This document shows positions 8,544-16,791 of a DNA stretch of 41,274 bases, piece by piece. How positions within the stretch are numbered: the stretch's first letter is position 1; every line of letters begins with the position of its first letter. Source of the DNA: an uncultured Lachnospiraceae bacterium (GTDB taxonomy: Bacteria; Bacillota; Clostridia; Lachnospirales; Lachnospiraceae). The DNA lies in the NCBI GenBank assembly GCA_910577445.1, contig CAJTMZ010000015.1:1-41274 (forward strand). The letters are read 5' to 3'. The notes below the pieces were generated by a model, which saw nothing but the letters and a program-made list of their open reading frames with translations, ran no database searches and had not been told where the DNA came from. A program made the position numbers and the translations under genes.

Positions 8544-8625
8544 CTTTATAACCATGCTCCTTTCCAAAGCCCGGAAACTTTGCGCATAGCGCAAATCTCC
8601 CGATTGAAACTTTTAATTTTCAATC
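8541..8625 (-). repeat. Leader hairpin repeat, copy 3
   Basis: Third copy of the leader at 2132 and 4164. The main hairpin is 8573-8600, with a fully paired GCGCAAA/TTTGCGC inner stem. The upstream hairpin keeps GATTGAAA/TTTCAATC arms (8602-8609, 8618-8625) around a longer loop than copy 1. Changed loop with conserved arms suggests selection for the hairpin. Confidence 0.85.
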
Positions 8626-8634
8626 ATTTTACCC

Positions 8635-8685
8635 ATTATAAAATCTATCAATATTACATAACTATGTTCTATTGTCATTACATAA
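8635..8685 (-). promoter_or_regulatory. Internal promoter and operator before the ADH gene
   Basis: The minus strand shows TATAAT (plus 8635-8640) without a good -35, and the motif ATGTAATGACA (plus 8673-8683). The same 11-mer lies in the promoter of the lactonase-kinase operon at 11340-11350. Kinase and ADH are 156 nt apart, so separate initiation here is likely. Confidence 0.45.
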
Positions 8686-8699
8686 CCAGGCATAAATTT

Positions 8700-10214
8700 T
8701 TACAGCCTTTTAAATACGCTTTCAAGCGCAAAATAGCACGCGTCGAACACTTCTTTTCTCTCCTGATAATCCTTTGCCGCTTTCGGGTCCGGCTCGTGGA
8801 CGCCCCGGATTTCAAGAAATTTTTCGCTTACGCTAAAATCCTTATAAAGCCCGGCGCCAACGCCTCCCGTGATTGCGCCGCCCATGGAACTTGCCTCTTC
8901 CAGAACGGAAGGCACCAGTATTCTGGTATTGTAAACGTCCGCCATTATCTGCCGCCAAACGCTTCCCTTGGCGCCGCCGCCAATCACCACCATCTCGTCA
9001 ATGGACACCTGCGTGCGGAGCACGTCAAGACACAGGGAAAGATTCATGGTCACACCTTCCAGCACACTGCGCAGAATATCCGCTCTGGTATTCTCCGCCT
9101 TAAGCCCCAGAAAAGCCCCTTTTGCGTCCGGGTTCCATCTCGGCGCCCGCTCGCCCATAAGATAGGGAAGAAACAAAACGCCGTTAGCTCCCGCCGGACT
9201 TTTCGCGATTTCCCCGTTCATATAGTCGTAGGGGGATTTGCCGTTTAATCTGGCGTCGTACTGCTCCATCTTGCAAATCGTCTCTTTCAGCCAGCTATAG
9301 GCGCCTCCGGCACTCTGCATGGTTCCGTTGGGCGCGTAATATCCCGGCACAATGTGAACCCAGTTGACAATCCGCATCTTTTCGTCAAAAATAGGTTCCT
9401 CCGCCGTGGTGGTAATCCATGCGGAAGTTCCCATGCTGCAGTAGGTTTTGCCCGGCGCAACCGAGCCGGTTCCCACGTTTGCCGTCACCCCGTCTCCGCC
9501 GCCTAAAACCACGGGAATGCCGGGAACAAGCCCCGTCAGCTCTGCTGCCTCCTTTGTCAGGCCGCCAGCTACAAAGGTAGAGGGCTGCAACTCGGGAAAT
9601 TTGTCCCCGTCGATTCCCGCCGCTTCCAGAATTTTTTCCGACCACTGTCTCTTTTTGATATCCAGACAGCCGCAACTGTTTCCGTCCGAATATTCCGTAT
9701 AAAATTTTCCTGTCAGCCGGTAAACAATATAGTCCTTTGCATTCAGCATTTTGTAGGTGTTTTCATAAATCTCCGGCCTGTTTTCCTTCATCCACATAAA
9801 CTTCTGGATTCCGTAGGAAGCCGTGTTTCTGTGGCCCACTATATTATAAAAATCCCACTGGCTGATTTTACTCTGAAGAAGCTCCGCCTGCTTCTGCGCC
9901 CGCTGGTCCGCCCAGATAATCGCCTTGTGCAGCGGATTTCCTTTCCTGTCAACGCAAAGACATCCCATCATCTGTCCGCTGAAGGAGATAACCGCCACCT
10001 CATCCGGCGAAATTCCCGTCTCATTCAAAAGCTCCTTCGTGGAAACCTGCACCGCCCTCCACCAGTCGTCGGCGTCCTGCTCCGCCCAGTTTCCGTTAAA
10101 ATACGCCGTGTCGTAAGCATACACATGGCTTCCGGCCAGCTTACCGTCAAGGGAAAAGAAAGTCGCCTTGTCCCCTGACGTTCCAAGGTCATGGGCCAGT
10201 ATATATTTTTTCAT
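8700..10214 (-). CDS. FGGY-family carbohydrate kinase (xylulokinase-like)
   Basis: Phosphorylates a ketose, polyol or sugar acid with ATP. From MKKYILAHDLGTSGDKATFF it is 504 residues, the family length. The N-terminal phosphate loop DLGTSGDKA, the substrate segment SFSGQMMG...IWADQR, the catalytic Asp in VLGGGDGVTANVGTG and the C-terminal ATP site VVIGGGAKGSVWRQIMADV are all present. ATG 10214 has AGGTGA 4 nt upstream; the frame reaches 10229. It follows the SMP-30-like gene by 43 nt and forms an operon with it. Xylulokinases are the closest by motif, but the locus suggests a uronate-derived substrate. Confidence 0.87.
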   Translation of the reverse strand: MKKYILAHDLGTSGDKATFFSLDGKLAGSHVYAYDTAYFNGNWAEQDADDWWRAVQVSTKELLNETGISPDEVAVISFSGQMMGCLCVDRKGNPLHKAIIWADQRAQKQAELLQSKISQWDFYNIVGHRNTASYGIQKFMWMKENRPEIYENTYKMLNAKDYIVYRLTGKFYTEYSDGNSCGCLDIKKRQWSEKILEAAGIDGDKFPELQPSTFVAGGLTKEAAELTGLVPGIPVVLGGGDGVTANVGTGSVAPGKTYCSMGTSAWITTTAEEPIFDEKMRIVNWVHIVPGYYAPNGTMQSAGGAYSWLKETICKMEQYDARLNGKSPYDYMNGEIAKSPAGANGVLFLPYLMGERAPRWNPDAKGAFLGLKAENTRADILRSVLEGVTMNLSLCLDVLRTQVSIDEMVVIGGGAKGSVWRQIMADVYNTRILVPSVLEEASSMGGAITGGVGAGLYKDFSVSEKFLEIRGVHEPDPKAAKDYQERKEVFDACYFALESVFKRL

Positions 10215-10257
10215 CGATTCACCTGCCAATCATTACTTCTCTATGTACTGCCGCCCT

Positions 10258-11247
10258 CTATTCCAAATCCAGTTGTGACATTGTTGCCGGCATCTCATGG
10301 GCCGTATTTACCTTGCCCGGCCCTGTAACCAAATCAAAACAGGATACGATAATCTTGTTATCCCATACGATTGGCTCGCCCGGCTGGTCAAGCTCCCCGT
10401 GAAAACCGTCCGTGTCAGGACTCTGGGCAATTCTTGTCACCTTTCCGTCAGGCGCTACTTTTGCGATGGCATTGGCACAGAAATCAGCAATATATAGATT
10501 TCCCTTTTCATCAAAAATCATACCATCTGTACTTTCAAGCTGAGACCAGTCTTTGGCATAGGTAAACTGTTCCACAAAATCACCGTTTTCATCAACAATA
10601 ATCTTGATTACCTCGCCGTCGCCAAAGTTACCCACATAAAGATTTCCCTCTTTATCAAACACAATCCCGTCCGCGCCATACTGGCAATCGGGATTTTCGG
10701 TTATAAAAGTGGTAAAAATATGCTTATCTTCCAGAGTATTTGTAATCTGGATATCCTTTTCATCTAAGCGGAAACGGTAAACGCAGCTCATCAGCTTGCC
10801 GGATTCTGTTTTTACCTTTGAAAGGCAGCTCTGCGTCAGATACATGTAATTCCCATGAATCCTGATACCGTTGGGATGCTCCATTCCATCCGCAACAACA
10901 ACAGACTCCTTAACTTCACCGTTTTCGTCAAATATCATCTTAAGTACCCGGCCTTTAAACATAAGTTCCGGAGCCCCGGACCATCCCTGATTATCGCAGA
11001 TATATAAATTCCATTCAGAATCAAAGGCAATGCCCATGTTCCTGGCCACTTTGGTTTCCGGGTGTACCGGTACATCAAACCATTTTGTAATCTGCCTGTC
11101 TTTGTTAATTTTCACAACGCATCCGCTGCTGGTAAGCTCTGCATAATTAGGGCAGGAAAGTACAAGATTGCCGTCTCTGTCAATTTCCATCCCGTCCGGC
11201 GTACATATATATTCCGGCAGCTTTGTAAATAATTTAGGTATCTGCAT
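10258..11247 (-). CDS. SMP-30/gluconolactonase-type beta-propeller lactonase
   Basis: 329 residues with repeated propeller strands (DRDGNLVLS, DSEWNLYICDNQG, DKEGNLYVGNFGDG, DEKGNLYIADF), as in SMP-30/gluconolactonase and strictosidine-synthase-like proteins. These hydrolyse sugar lactones with one divalent metal. No signal peptide, so cytoplasmic. GGAGGTG is 5 nt before the ATG. It is first in its operon, with a near-consensus promoter at 11363-11391 and an operator-like site between promoter and gene. With the phosphotriesterase-like protein it is the second lactonase candidate here. The exact lactone is unknown. Confidence 0.78.
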   Translation of the reverse strand: MQIPKLFTKLPEYICTPDGMEIDRDGNLVLSCPNYAELTSSGCVVKINKDRQITKWFDVPVHPETKVARNMGIAFDSEWNLYICDNQGWSGAPELMFKGRVLKMIFDENGEVKESVVVADGMEHPNGIRIHGNYMYLTQSCLSKVKTESGKLMSCVYRFRLDEKDIQITNTLEDKHIFTTFITENPDCQYGADGIVFDKEGNLYVGNFGDGEVIKIIVDENGDFVEQFTYAKDWSQLESTDGMIFDEKGNLYIADFCANAIAKVAPDGKVTRIAQSPDTDGFHGELDQPGEPIVWDNKIIVSCFDLVTGPGKVNTAHEMPATMSQLDLE

Positions 11248-11338
11248 TTTTCACCTCCGCTTATTCCTGCAAACATAAAGCGCTAAAATCATATCTTCCC
11301 GATACATGTGATTTTCTCATATGTTCGCATAAGTTACT

Positions 11339-11391
11339 ATGTCATTACATTCCTATGTACATAAGATATATCTTTATCATAGCGCTGTCAA
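11339..11391 (-). promoter_or_regulatory. Promoter and operator of the lactonase-kinase operon
   Basis: The minus strand reads TTGACA (plus 11386-11391), 17 nt, then TATCTT (11363-11368). Just past the expected start is ATGTAATGACAT (11339-11350), similar to sites at 8672, 24350 and 29934. The 186-nt gap holds nothing else I can name. Confidence 0.6.
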
Positions 11392-11433
11392 GTCTTTTTC
11401 AGTTATTTCTATTTTTTTATCAGCGGTTATTTT

Positions 11434-13665
11434 CTAAAACGAAGCAGTCCGCATAATAACCTCATCCTGAAGATTTTTATCCAATTCCGTAAAATAGGCG
11501 CTGTATCCGGTTACCCGGACAATTAACCCCGCATATTCCTCCGGTGATTCCTGTGCTTTAATCAGTTCCCCGGCAGAAAGGAAATAGAGCTGTACCTGCA
11601 TCCCGCCGTCCCGGAAAAATGTCTGTAAAATCCGGGATAATGTGCGAACGCCATTTTCTCCGGAAAACAGTTTCAAGGGCAGCTTTACATCTAAAGTAGC
11701 GGCATTATTTGAAAGTGAATAATCCAGTTTTGCGGCAGAACGCAGCATGGCCGTAAGTCCCTCTCTGTCACGGCCATGGGCCGGGCTGACGCCATTGGCA
11801 AAAGGCTGTCTTGCCCGATGGCCGTCAGGCAGCGCCGCACAGCGCTCCCCGTCCATGAACTCCAGATAGCTGAACAGCCCCGGCCTCAGCGAACTCCCGG
11901 AAATGTGATGCCTCCTTCCAACGGCTCTGCATAAATACTGTCCCAACTCCCGTACCGTCCGGTCAGCCTCATCACAGTCATTTCCATACTTCGGAGCCCT
12001 GTTTACCAACATAGCCCTAAGCGCTTCATCCTTAGCAAAATTTGTGGAAATGCCTTCCCACAGCCGTTCTATAGACAGAACTTTTTCCTGATATACCAGT
12101 TTATTCACAGCAGTAAAGCTGTCCGCTGTCTGAACCAGTCCGCTCATCCGTATCCCTATTGTGGTCAGACCGGCGCCAAAACAGGACACATCTTTTCCTT
12201 GCCGGATACACCCATCTATCAATACAGATTCTAATGCATGAGGTGTCAGACGGCTATTGCATAATGCTTCATATAGCAACCGCTGTTCTAACATATCCAG
12301 CGCAAACTCAGTCTGTTCCCGAAAGGCATCTTCCAACTGCCCTGCCTGCTTAAACTGATTCAGATATCCGGTTCGGGGACCGAGCCGTTCCCCCGATATC
12401 ATGGAAACACCGTTATTCATCGCCAGTTCCAGACATTTCCCCACATTAACGGCTCCCCCCATGGGGTTTCCGCACTCTTTTCCGGGAACTGCCATCTCAT
12501 AACAACCGATAAGGCCGTAATTTGCAGCCTCATCTTCTGCATATCCGTATTTTTTCAGAGCCGCAATGGAAACCTCATCACAGTAAAACATAGGACCGCA
12601 GTTTTCCTGTGCCGTCAGGACACAGGCTTCGACATATTCATCCGGTGCGCCGTTCCATATACGTGCATTAAGCTTAGGCTGAAAAATTTTCAGCCGACGG
12701 GTTGCGTTAAGCATCAGATAGGTAAGAGAATTAACGCCATCTGTTCCGTCGGGAAGAATCCCGCCCAGACTGACAGCCCGTCCCGGGTCAGACATCCTGG
12801 AAGGATACCGCCAGTTTTTCAGCCAGAACAAATCAATCAGTTCCTGAGCATCATCCTTTGTCAGACGTCCGCTTTCCACATCCTTTTGATAAAAAGGGTA
12901 TAAATACTGGTCCATCCTGCCATAGGAAAACGCCGATACTCCGGACTCAATCTCCAAAAGAAGCTGTATAAACCATATAAGCTGCACCGCCTCCCGAAAA
13001 CCGGAAGCCGGCTGCTCGGCAATACGCTTACACACACTCCCTATCTCCCGCAGTTCTCCGGCCCGTCCCGGTTCGGCAGTTTCTGCCAGCCGCAATGCCT
13101 CTTCACCATATCTGCGAATCAATAGTTCACAGCCTAAAACGGTTTCCCTGGCGGAACTAAGAAAACTTCGCTGGCCTGCTTCCAGATTTGGGTCCTCCAA
13201 CCGCTTTTCAATCTCTTTTTCCAATCCACCAAATCCAACCTGCAGCACCTTCTCGTAGTCCACAATTACATGTCCGAAGTTGATTCCACCCCAGAATACT
13301 TCATTCCATTTCTCAAAATCCGGTACTTTTTTCAATTTCGCACGTTCCAGAAATTCCCGCCCGACTTCCGCAATCGCCAGTTCCCGTTCTTTTGTTGCTA
13401 TAGTATCTGGCAGACAGCAGCAATTACAATCCCATTCCCTGTAAGGAAAATCCCCGACAATTATTTCATTATCGTAGACAGGCGTTACAATCTGTCCCAT
13501 ACAAAACCTGAAAAACTTTCCCCGACGGTAAACAGTATCCTCTCCCCGTTCCCCGCTTTTTTCCCAGAGAGATAAAAAATCCTGTGTTGAAGCCGCCGGT
13601 TCCTCTTTTGAGATACCGCCAAGTACCAACCGAACCCGTTTAGTCAATCCGTCTTTCATCATCAT
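11434..13665 (-). CDS. Glycyl radical enzyme, dehydratase/lyase type, unknown substrate
   Basis: Oxygen-sensitive radical enzyme of the pyruvate formate-lyase superfamily, 743 residues from MMMKDGLTKRV. The glycyl radical site RVTGYSAYF places Gly at 720. The thiyl Cys is C388 in IGCYEMAVPGKECGNP. The Cys-x-Glu pattern is that of eliminases (glycerol, propanediol and hydroxyproline dehydratases, choline lyase), where Glu is the base; pyruvate formate-lyase has Cys-Cys instead. It follows its activase directly. The frame extends to a TTG at 13734, overlapping the activase, but that has no ribosome binding site; AGGAAAGG lies 12 nt before 13665. The genes around it handle uronides, so a sugar acid or polyol substrate is inferred. 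Identity as a glycyl radical enzyme is secure; substrate is not. Confidence 0.92.
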   Translation of the reverse strand: MMMKDGLTKRVRLVLGGISKEEPAASTQDFLSLWEKSGERGEDTVYRRGKFFRFCMGQIVTPVYDNEIIVGDFPYREWDCNCCCLPDTIATKERELAIAEVGREFLERAKLKKVPDFEKWNEVFWGGINFGHVIVDYEKVLQVGFGGLEKEIEKRLEDPNLEAGQRSFLSSARETVLGCELLIRRYGEEALRLAETAEPGRAGELREIGSVCKRIAEQPASGFREAVQLIWFIQLLLEIESGVSAFSYGRMDQYLYPFYQKDVESGRLTKDDAQELIDLFWLKNWRYPSRMSDPGRAVSLGGILPDGTDGVNSLTYLMLNATRRLKIFQPKLNARIWNGAPDEYVEACVLTAQENCGPMFYCDEVSIAALKKYGYAEDEAANYGLIGCYEMAVPGKECGNPMGGAVNVGKCLELAMNNGVSMISGERLGPRTGYLNQFKQAGQLEDAFREQTEFALDMLEQRLLYEALCNSRLTPHALESVLIDGCIRQGKDVSCFGAGLTTIGIRMSGLVQTADSFTAVNKLVYQEKVLSIERLWEGISTNFAKDEALRAMLVNRAPKYGNDCDEADRTVRELGQYLCRAVGRRHHISGSSLRPGLFSYLEFMDGERCAALPDGHRARQPFANGVSPAHGRDREGLTAMLRSAAKLDYSLSNNAATLDVKLPLKLFSGENGVRTLSRILQTFFRDGGMQVQLYFLSAGELIKAQESPEEYAGLIVRVTGYSAYFTELDKNLQDEVIMRTASF

Positions 13666-13718
13666 ACATGATATCATCCTTTCCTGTACAGCTTTTCCGC
13701 AAAACAAATCTGAAATCT

Positions 13719-14654
13719 TTACAATCCCCGGCAAATTACCGGAACTGAAAGCCTCTGCTTCATATCTCTCTCTATTTGCTGCAAAGTCAGGCTGTCAGGA
13801 GGTTCCAACCCGGCAGCCTGATACTCCATCCCCAACTGCCGGTACTTTGACAAAGCAGTACGATGGAACGGGAGTAACTCCACTTCTTCCACTCCCGGAT
13901 ATGCATATAAAATTTCCGAAATCTTTTCCTGTTCCTTTGGCGATGTATTGACTCCGGGTATCAGCGGAATACGAATCCTGACAGCCGCTCCCGCCCGGTA
14001 AAGCTTTCCAAGGTTTTCCAGTATAATTCCGTTAGGGCTTCCCGTAACTTTCCGGTGCAGCTTAGAATCTGCCGTCTTTATATCAAACAGAAATAAATCC
14101 GTCTTTTTCAGCACCTTCTGAAATGCTTCCCACGGAACATTTCCTGCCGTATCCACGGCTATGGATATCCCCTCCGCTTTGAGTCTGTCCATAACATATG
14201 ACAGTCCTTCTGCCTGAAGCAAGGGCTCCCCGCCTGAAAACGTCACCCCTCCGCCGCTGCCTGCATAGTAATCCCTGTCTGCCAGCAGTAAGGGAATAAG
14301 CTCGTCCGCTCCATACTTCCGTCCTGTGAAAGTTATCGCCCCAGCCGGGCACAGGTTTGTACATCGAATACATTCCGCACAGGTTTTCTGACTCCCCGCA
14401 TACTTCACCAAATCTTCAGGAGAATACAGGCTGTCCAGACCAGAAATTTCCCGGCATACCGCCGTGCACATCCCACAATGGATACAGCGCGAATCAACAT
14501 AACGAAGCACGCTGCCCATATGGAGCGTTTCCGGATTATGGCACCAAAAGCATCGTAACGAACATCCTTTCAAAAAAACTGTAGTGCGTATCCCCGGACC
14601 GTCATGGAAAGAGGTTCTCTGAATATTTGTAATTAACAATTCCAACAGCAGCAT
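13719..14654 (-). CDS. Glycyl radical enzyme activating enzyme (radical SAM)
   Basis: Generates the glycyl radical on the adjacent enzyme using S-adenosylmethionine. The radical-SAM cluster is CSLRCFWC (C31, C35, C38 counting from 14654). Two ferredoxin-type clusters follow: CIHCGMCTAVC (57-67) and CAECIRCTNLCPAGAI (92-102). Then come GGVTFSGGEPLLQ (the SAM-binding GGE motif) and FDIKTADSKLHRKVTG. Two added 4Fe-4S clusters are typical of activases of dehydratase-type glycyl radical enzymes and are absent from PflA. The ATG abuts its GGAGG, so translation may really begin at TTG 14645, nine nt behind it. It is 9 nt from the upstream ADH stop. Confidence 0.93.
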   Translation of the reverse strand: MLLLELLITNIQRTSFHDGPGIRTTVFLKGCSLRCFWCHNPETLHMGSVLRYVDSRCIHCGMCTAVCREISGLDSLYSPEDLVKYAGSQKTCAECIRCTNLCPAGAITFTGRKYGADELIPLLLADRDYYAGSGGGVTFSGGEPLLQAEGLSYVMDRLKAEGISIAVDTAGNVPWEAFQKVLKKTDLFLFDIKTADSKLHRKVTGSPNGIILENLGKLYRAGAAVRIRIPLIPGVNTSPKEQEKISEILYAYPGVEEVELLPFHRTALSKYRQLGMEYQAAGLEPPDSLTLQQIERDMKQRLSVPVICRGL

Positions 14655-14663
14655 CCTCCATGC

Positions 14664-15704
14664 CTAAAACTCAATCACTGTCTTCAACCCTTTTCCGCTT
14701 CTGGCATATGTAAGCGCTTCTTCTATATCCTCCAGCGCGTATCTTCCGGATATGATTTTTTTCATATTCAGACGTCCGCTTTCTACCATATCGGCCACAC
14801 TTCTGTACTGCTCAACATTTGCTCTCGTGGAACCGCAAATCGTAAGCTGTCTGTAATGAATCAGATTACTGGGCAGGGATACCATATCCTTTCCCTGAGG
14901 AAGTCCACCGAAAAACAAAATCCTTCCGTTCATGGCCATCAGCTCTAAGGATTCCGCCTGCGCCTGTCTGGACGGACACGCCACAATGCACACGTCCACG
15001 CCTTTCCCGCCGGTAAAATCCATCATCTGCTCCAAAAGATTCTCACCGTATACCGGAATCAAGTCATTATCTATCTCCGTACACTGACGCAGCCTTTCTT
15101 CGGACAAATCCCGCATATATACTCTGGACGCTCCGGACGCTTTTGCAATCAGCGCATGCATCAATCCAATAGGGCCGGCCCCAATTACCAGAACCGTGTC
15201 ATTTAAATGAATGTTTACCCTGCTCTGTCCGTTCATCACACAGGAAGCCGGTTCAAGAAGCGCCGCCTCCCCAAAATCCACTTTTTCATCGATAATCATC
15301 AGATTTCCCTGCGCTGCCGCTTCCGCCGGAATCCGCATATATTCTCCAAAACCTCCGTCAATGTTAATGCCAAAAGCCTGATAATCCTTACACAGATGGG
15401 TGTTGCCCGACACACACTGATTGCATACCCCGCATCCCATATTGGGCGCAAGACAGACATGCATCCCCTTCTGATAACGGGTTATTTTTTCTCCCACAGC
15501 CTCAATAATTCCGCTTATCTCATGGCCAAGAATCCTGGGGTGTTCCCTGTCAATACGTTTGTCTCCGTTTTGAATCATACGCAGATCCGTGCCGCAGATA
15601 GCAGCCGCCTTTACTTTCAGCAAGATTTCGTCCGGGCCGATTTGAGGAACTGCGCATTCCTCAACCCGTATATCGTTCACACCATACATTCGTGCCGCTT
15701 TCAT
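14664..15704 (-). CDS. Zinc-dependent MDR dehydrogenase (sorbitol/threonine dehydrogenase-like)
   Basis: 346 residues. Catalytic zinc ligands are C37 (ICGTD) and H61-E62 (LGHEISG). The structural zinc loop is C91, C94, C97, C105 in MGCGVCNQCVSGNTHLC. The Rossmann motif VLVIGAGPIGL is near 170-180. It oxidises a polyol or sugar to a keto form with NAD(P). RBS GGAGG is 7 nt upstream of the ATG. It lies between a Gfo/Idh dehydrogenase and the glycyl radical activase in one operon read from the GH4 promoter. The product it makes may be the substrate of the glycyl radical enzyme (inference). Confidence 0.88.
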   Translation of the reverse strand: MKAARMYGVNDIRVEECAVPQIGPDEILLKVKAAAICGTDLRMIQNGDKRIDREHPRILGHEISGIIEAVGEKITRYQKGMHVCLAPNMGCGVCNQCVSGNTHLCKDYQAFGINIDGGFGEYMRIPAEAAAQGNLMIIDEKVDFGEAALLEPASCVMNGQSRVNIHLNDTVLVIGAGPIGLMHALIAKASGASRVYMRDLSEERLRQCTEIDNDLIPVYGENLLEQMMDFTGGKGVDVCIVACPSRQAQAESLELMAMNGRILFFGGLPQGKDMVSLPSNLIHYRQLTICGSTRANVEQYRSVADMVESGRLNMKKIISGRYALEDIEEALTYARSGKGLKTVIEF

Positions 15705-15755
15705 TTGGTTTCCTCCATTTCCAGTACCATATCAATACTTCCAATGTCTTTCTGT

Positions 15756-16787
15756 TTATATTTTTATTACCTGTCCCGTCCGGATGGACTCATTTCCCGC
15801 CTTTACGATTTCGACGGCTTTCATTCCGTCCCATCCTGTCACTTCCGGTTCTCTATCCTCCAAAATAGCTTGAATAAAGCTGATATCCTCGTTCAGATAA
15901 GCCTCCGAAAACAAGTCCGTCCAGCTCTTTACAACCTCTCCCCTCATACCGTCTTTTGTATACGATAATGTGGTTCCCTGTTTCAAATCACCAATCTGGA
16001 TAATCCCTCTGGTTCCCACCACATCAACCCTTGCGTCATATCCATATTGTACACCCTGGGCTCCGTCAATATTGACGATACATCCGTTATCCATCCTGAT
16101 ATTCATCATAACCGTATCATAAAAGTCAGGATAATTTTCCCTTGCTTCCCCGCATCGGAAATTGCCAGCCATAGCATACAGGTATTTAGCTTCTCCTCCT
16201 GTGAGCCAGCGCACCGTATCAATATCATGGCTGTTCACTTCTGCCAGCGGCCCATTGCTCTTTTCAATATCATACATCCATTCTCTTGGCGTGCTGGGTC
16301 CGTGGGTTAAAGATTTTACCGTCACCACATCGCCGATTTCACCATCGTCAATCAGCTTTTTGGCACGACGGAAGTTCCCGTCAAATCTTCTCATAAAACC
16401 TATCTGAAGCTTTACGCCGTTGTCTTTTGCCGCCTGAATCATTCTTTCGCATTCTTCCTTATTCATTGCCATAGGCTTCTCACAGAATATATGTTTTCCT
16501 GCCTGTGCCGCAGCCACTACCACGTCAACGTGGTACTTTGTGGGCGTAACCACTACCACGGCGTCCACATCATCTCTTTTGAGCGCTTCTGTATAATCCG
16601 TAGTATAATATCCGGCCCCCAGTTCTTCAGCCGCTGCCTTTGCCATTTCTTCCACCGTATCCGCAATAGCCGTCATTTTTGCATAAGGCACTCTTGACGC
16701 AAAATTTCTGGCATGTATCATACCGGCCCTGCCGGCTCCAATCAGACAAATGCCTATCGTTTTTTCCATCTTTTTTTCGTTTGTCAT
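15756..16787 (-). CDS. Gfo/Idh/MocA family oxidoreductase (inositol 2-dehydrogenase-like)
   Basis: 343 residues from MTNEKKMEKTIGICLIGAGRAG. The nucleotide loop GAGRAGMIHARN is typical, the catalytic lysine is in CEKPMAMN, and NSHDIDTVRWLTGG carries the conserved D-x-x-R/H core seen in inositol dehydrogenases. It acts on a cyclic polyol or pyranose ring hydroxyl with NAD(H). ATG 16787 begins 5 nt after the kinase stop, preceded by GGTGAT, so translation is coupled. A frame to 16820 would overlap the kinase end, and a third ATG is at 16769. Part of the GH4-kinase-dehydrogenase-glycyl radical operon. Confidence 0.87.
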   Translation of the reverse strand: MTNEKKMEKTIGICLIGAGRAGMIHARNFASRVPYAKMTAIADTVEEMAKAAAEELGAGYYTTDYTEALKRDDVDAVVVVTPTKYHVDVVVAAAQAGKHIFCEKPMAMNKEECERMIQAAKDNGVKLQIGFMRRFDGNFRRAKKLIDDGEIGDVVTVKSLTHGPSTPREWMYDIEKSNGPLAEVNSHDIDTVRWLTGGEAKYLYAMAGNFRCGEARENYPDFYDTVMMNIRMDNGCIVNIDGAQGVQYGYDARVDVVGTRGIIQIGDLKQGTTLSYTKDGMRGEVVKSWTDLFSEAYLNEDISFIQAILEDREPEVTGWDGMKAVEIVKAGNESIRTGQVIKI

Positions 16788-16791
16788 TTCA

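Noticed and set aside
13666..13734. Longer glycyl radical enzyme start at TTG 13734
   Set aside because: No ribosome binding site, and the added residues do not resemble the family N-terminus; ATG 13665 or the next two ATGs fit better.
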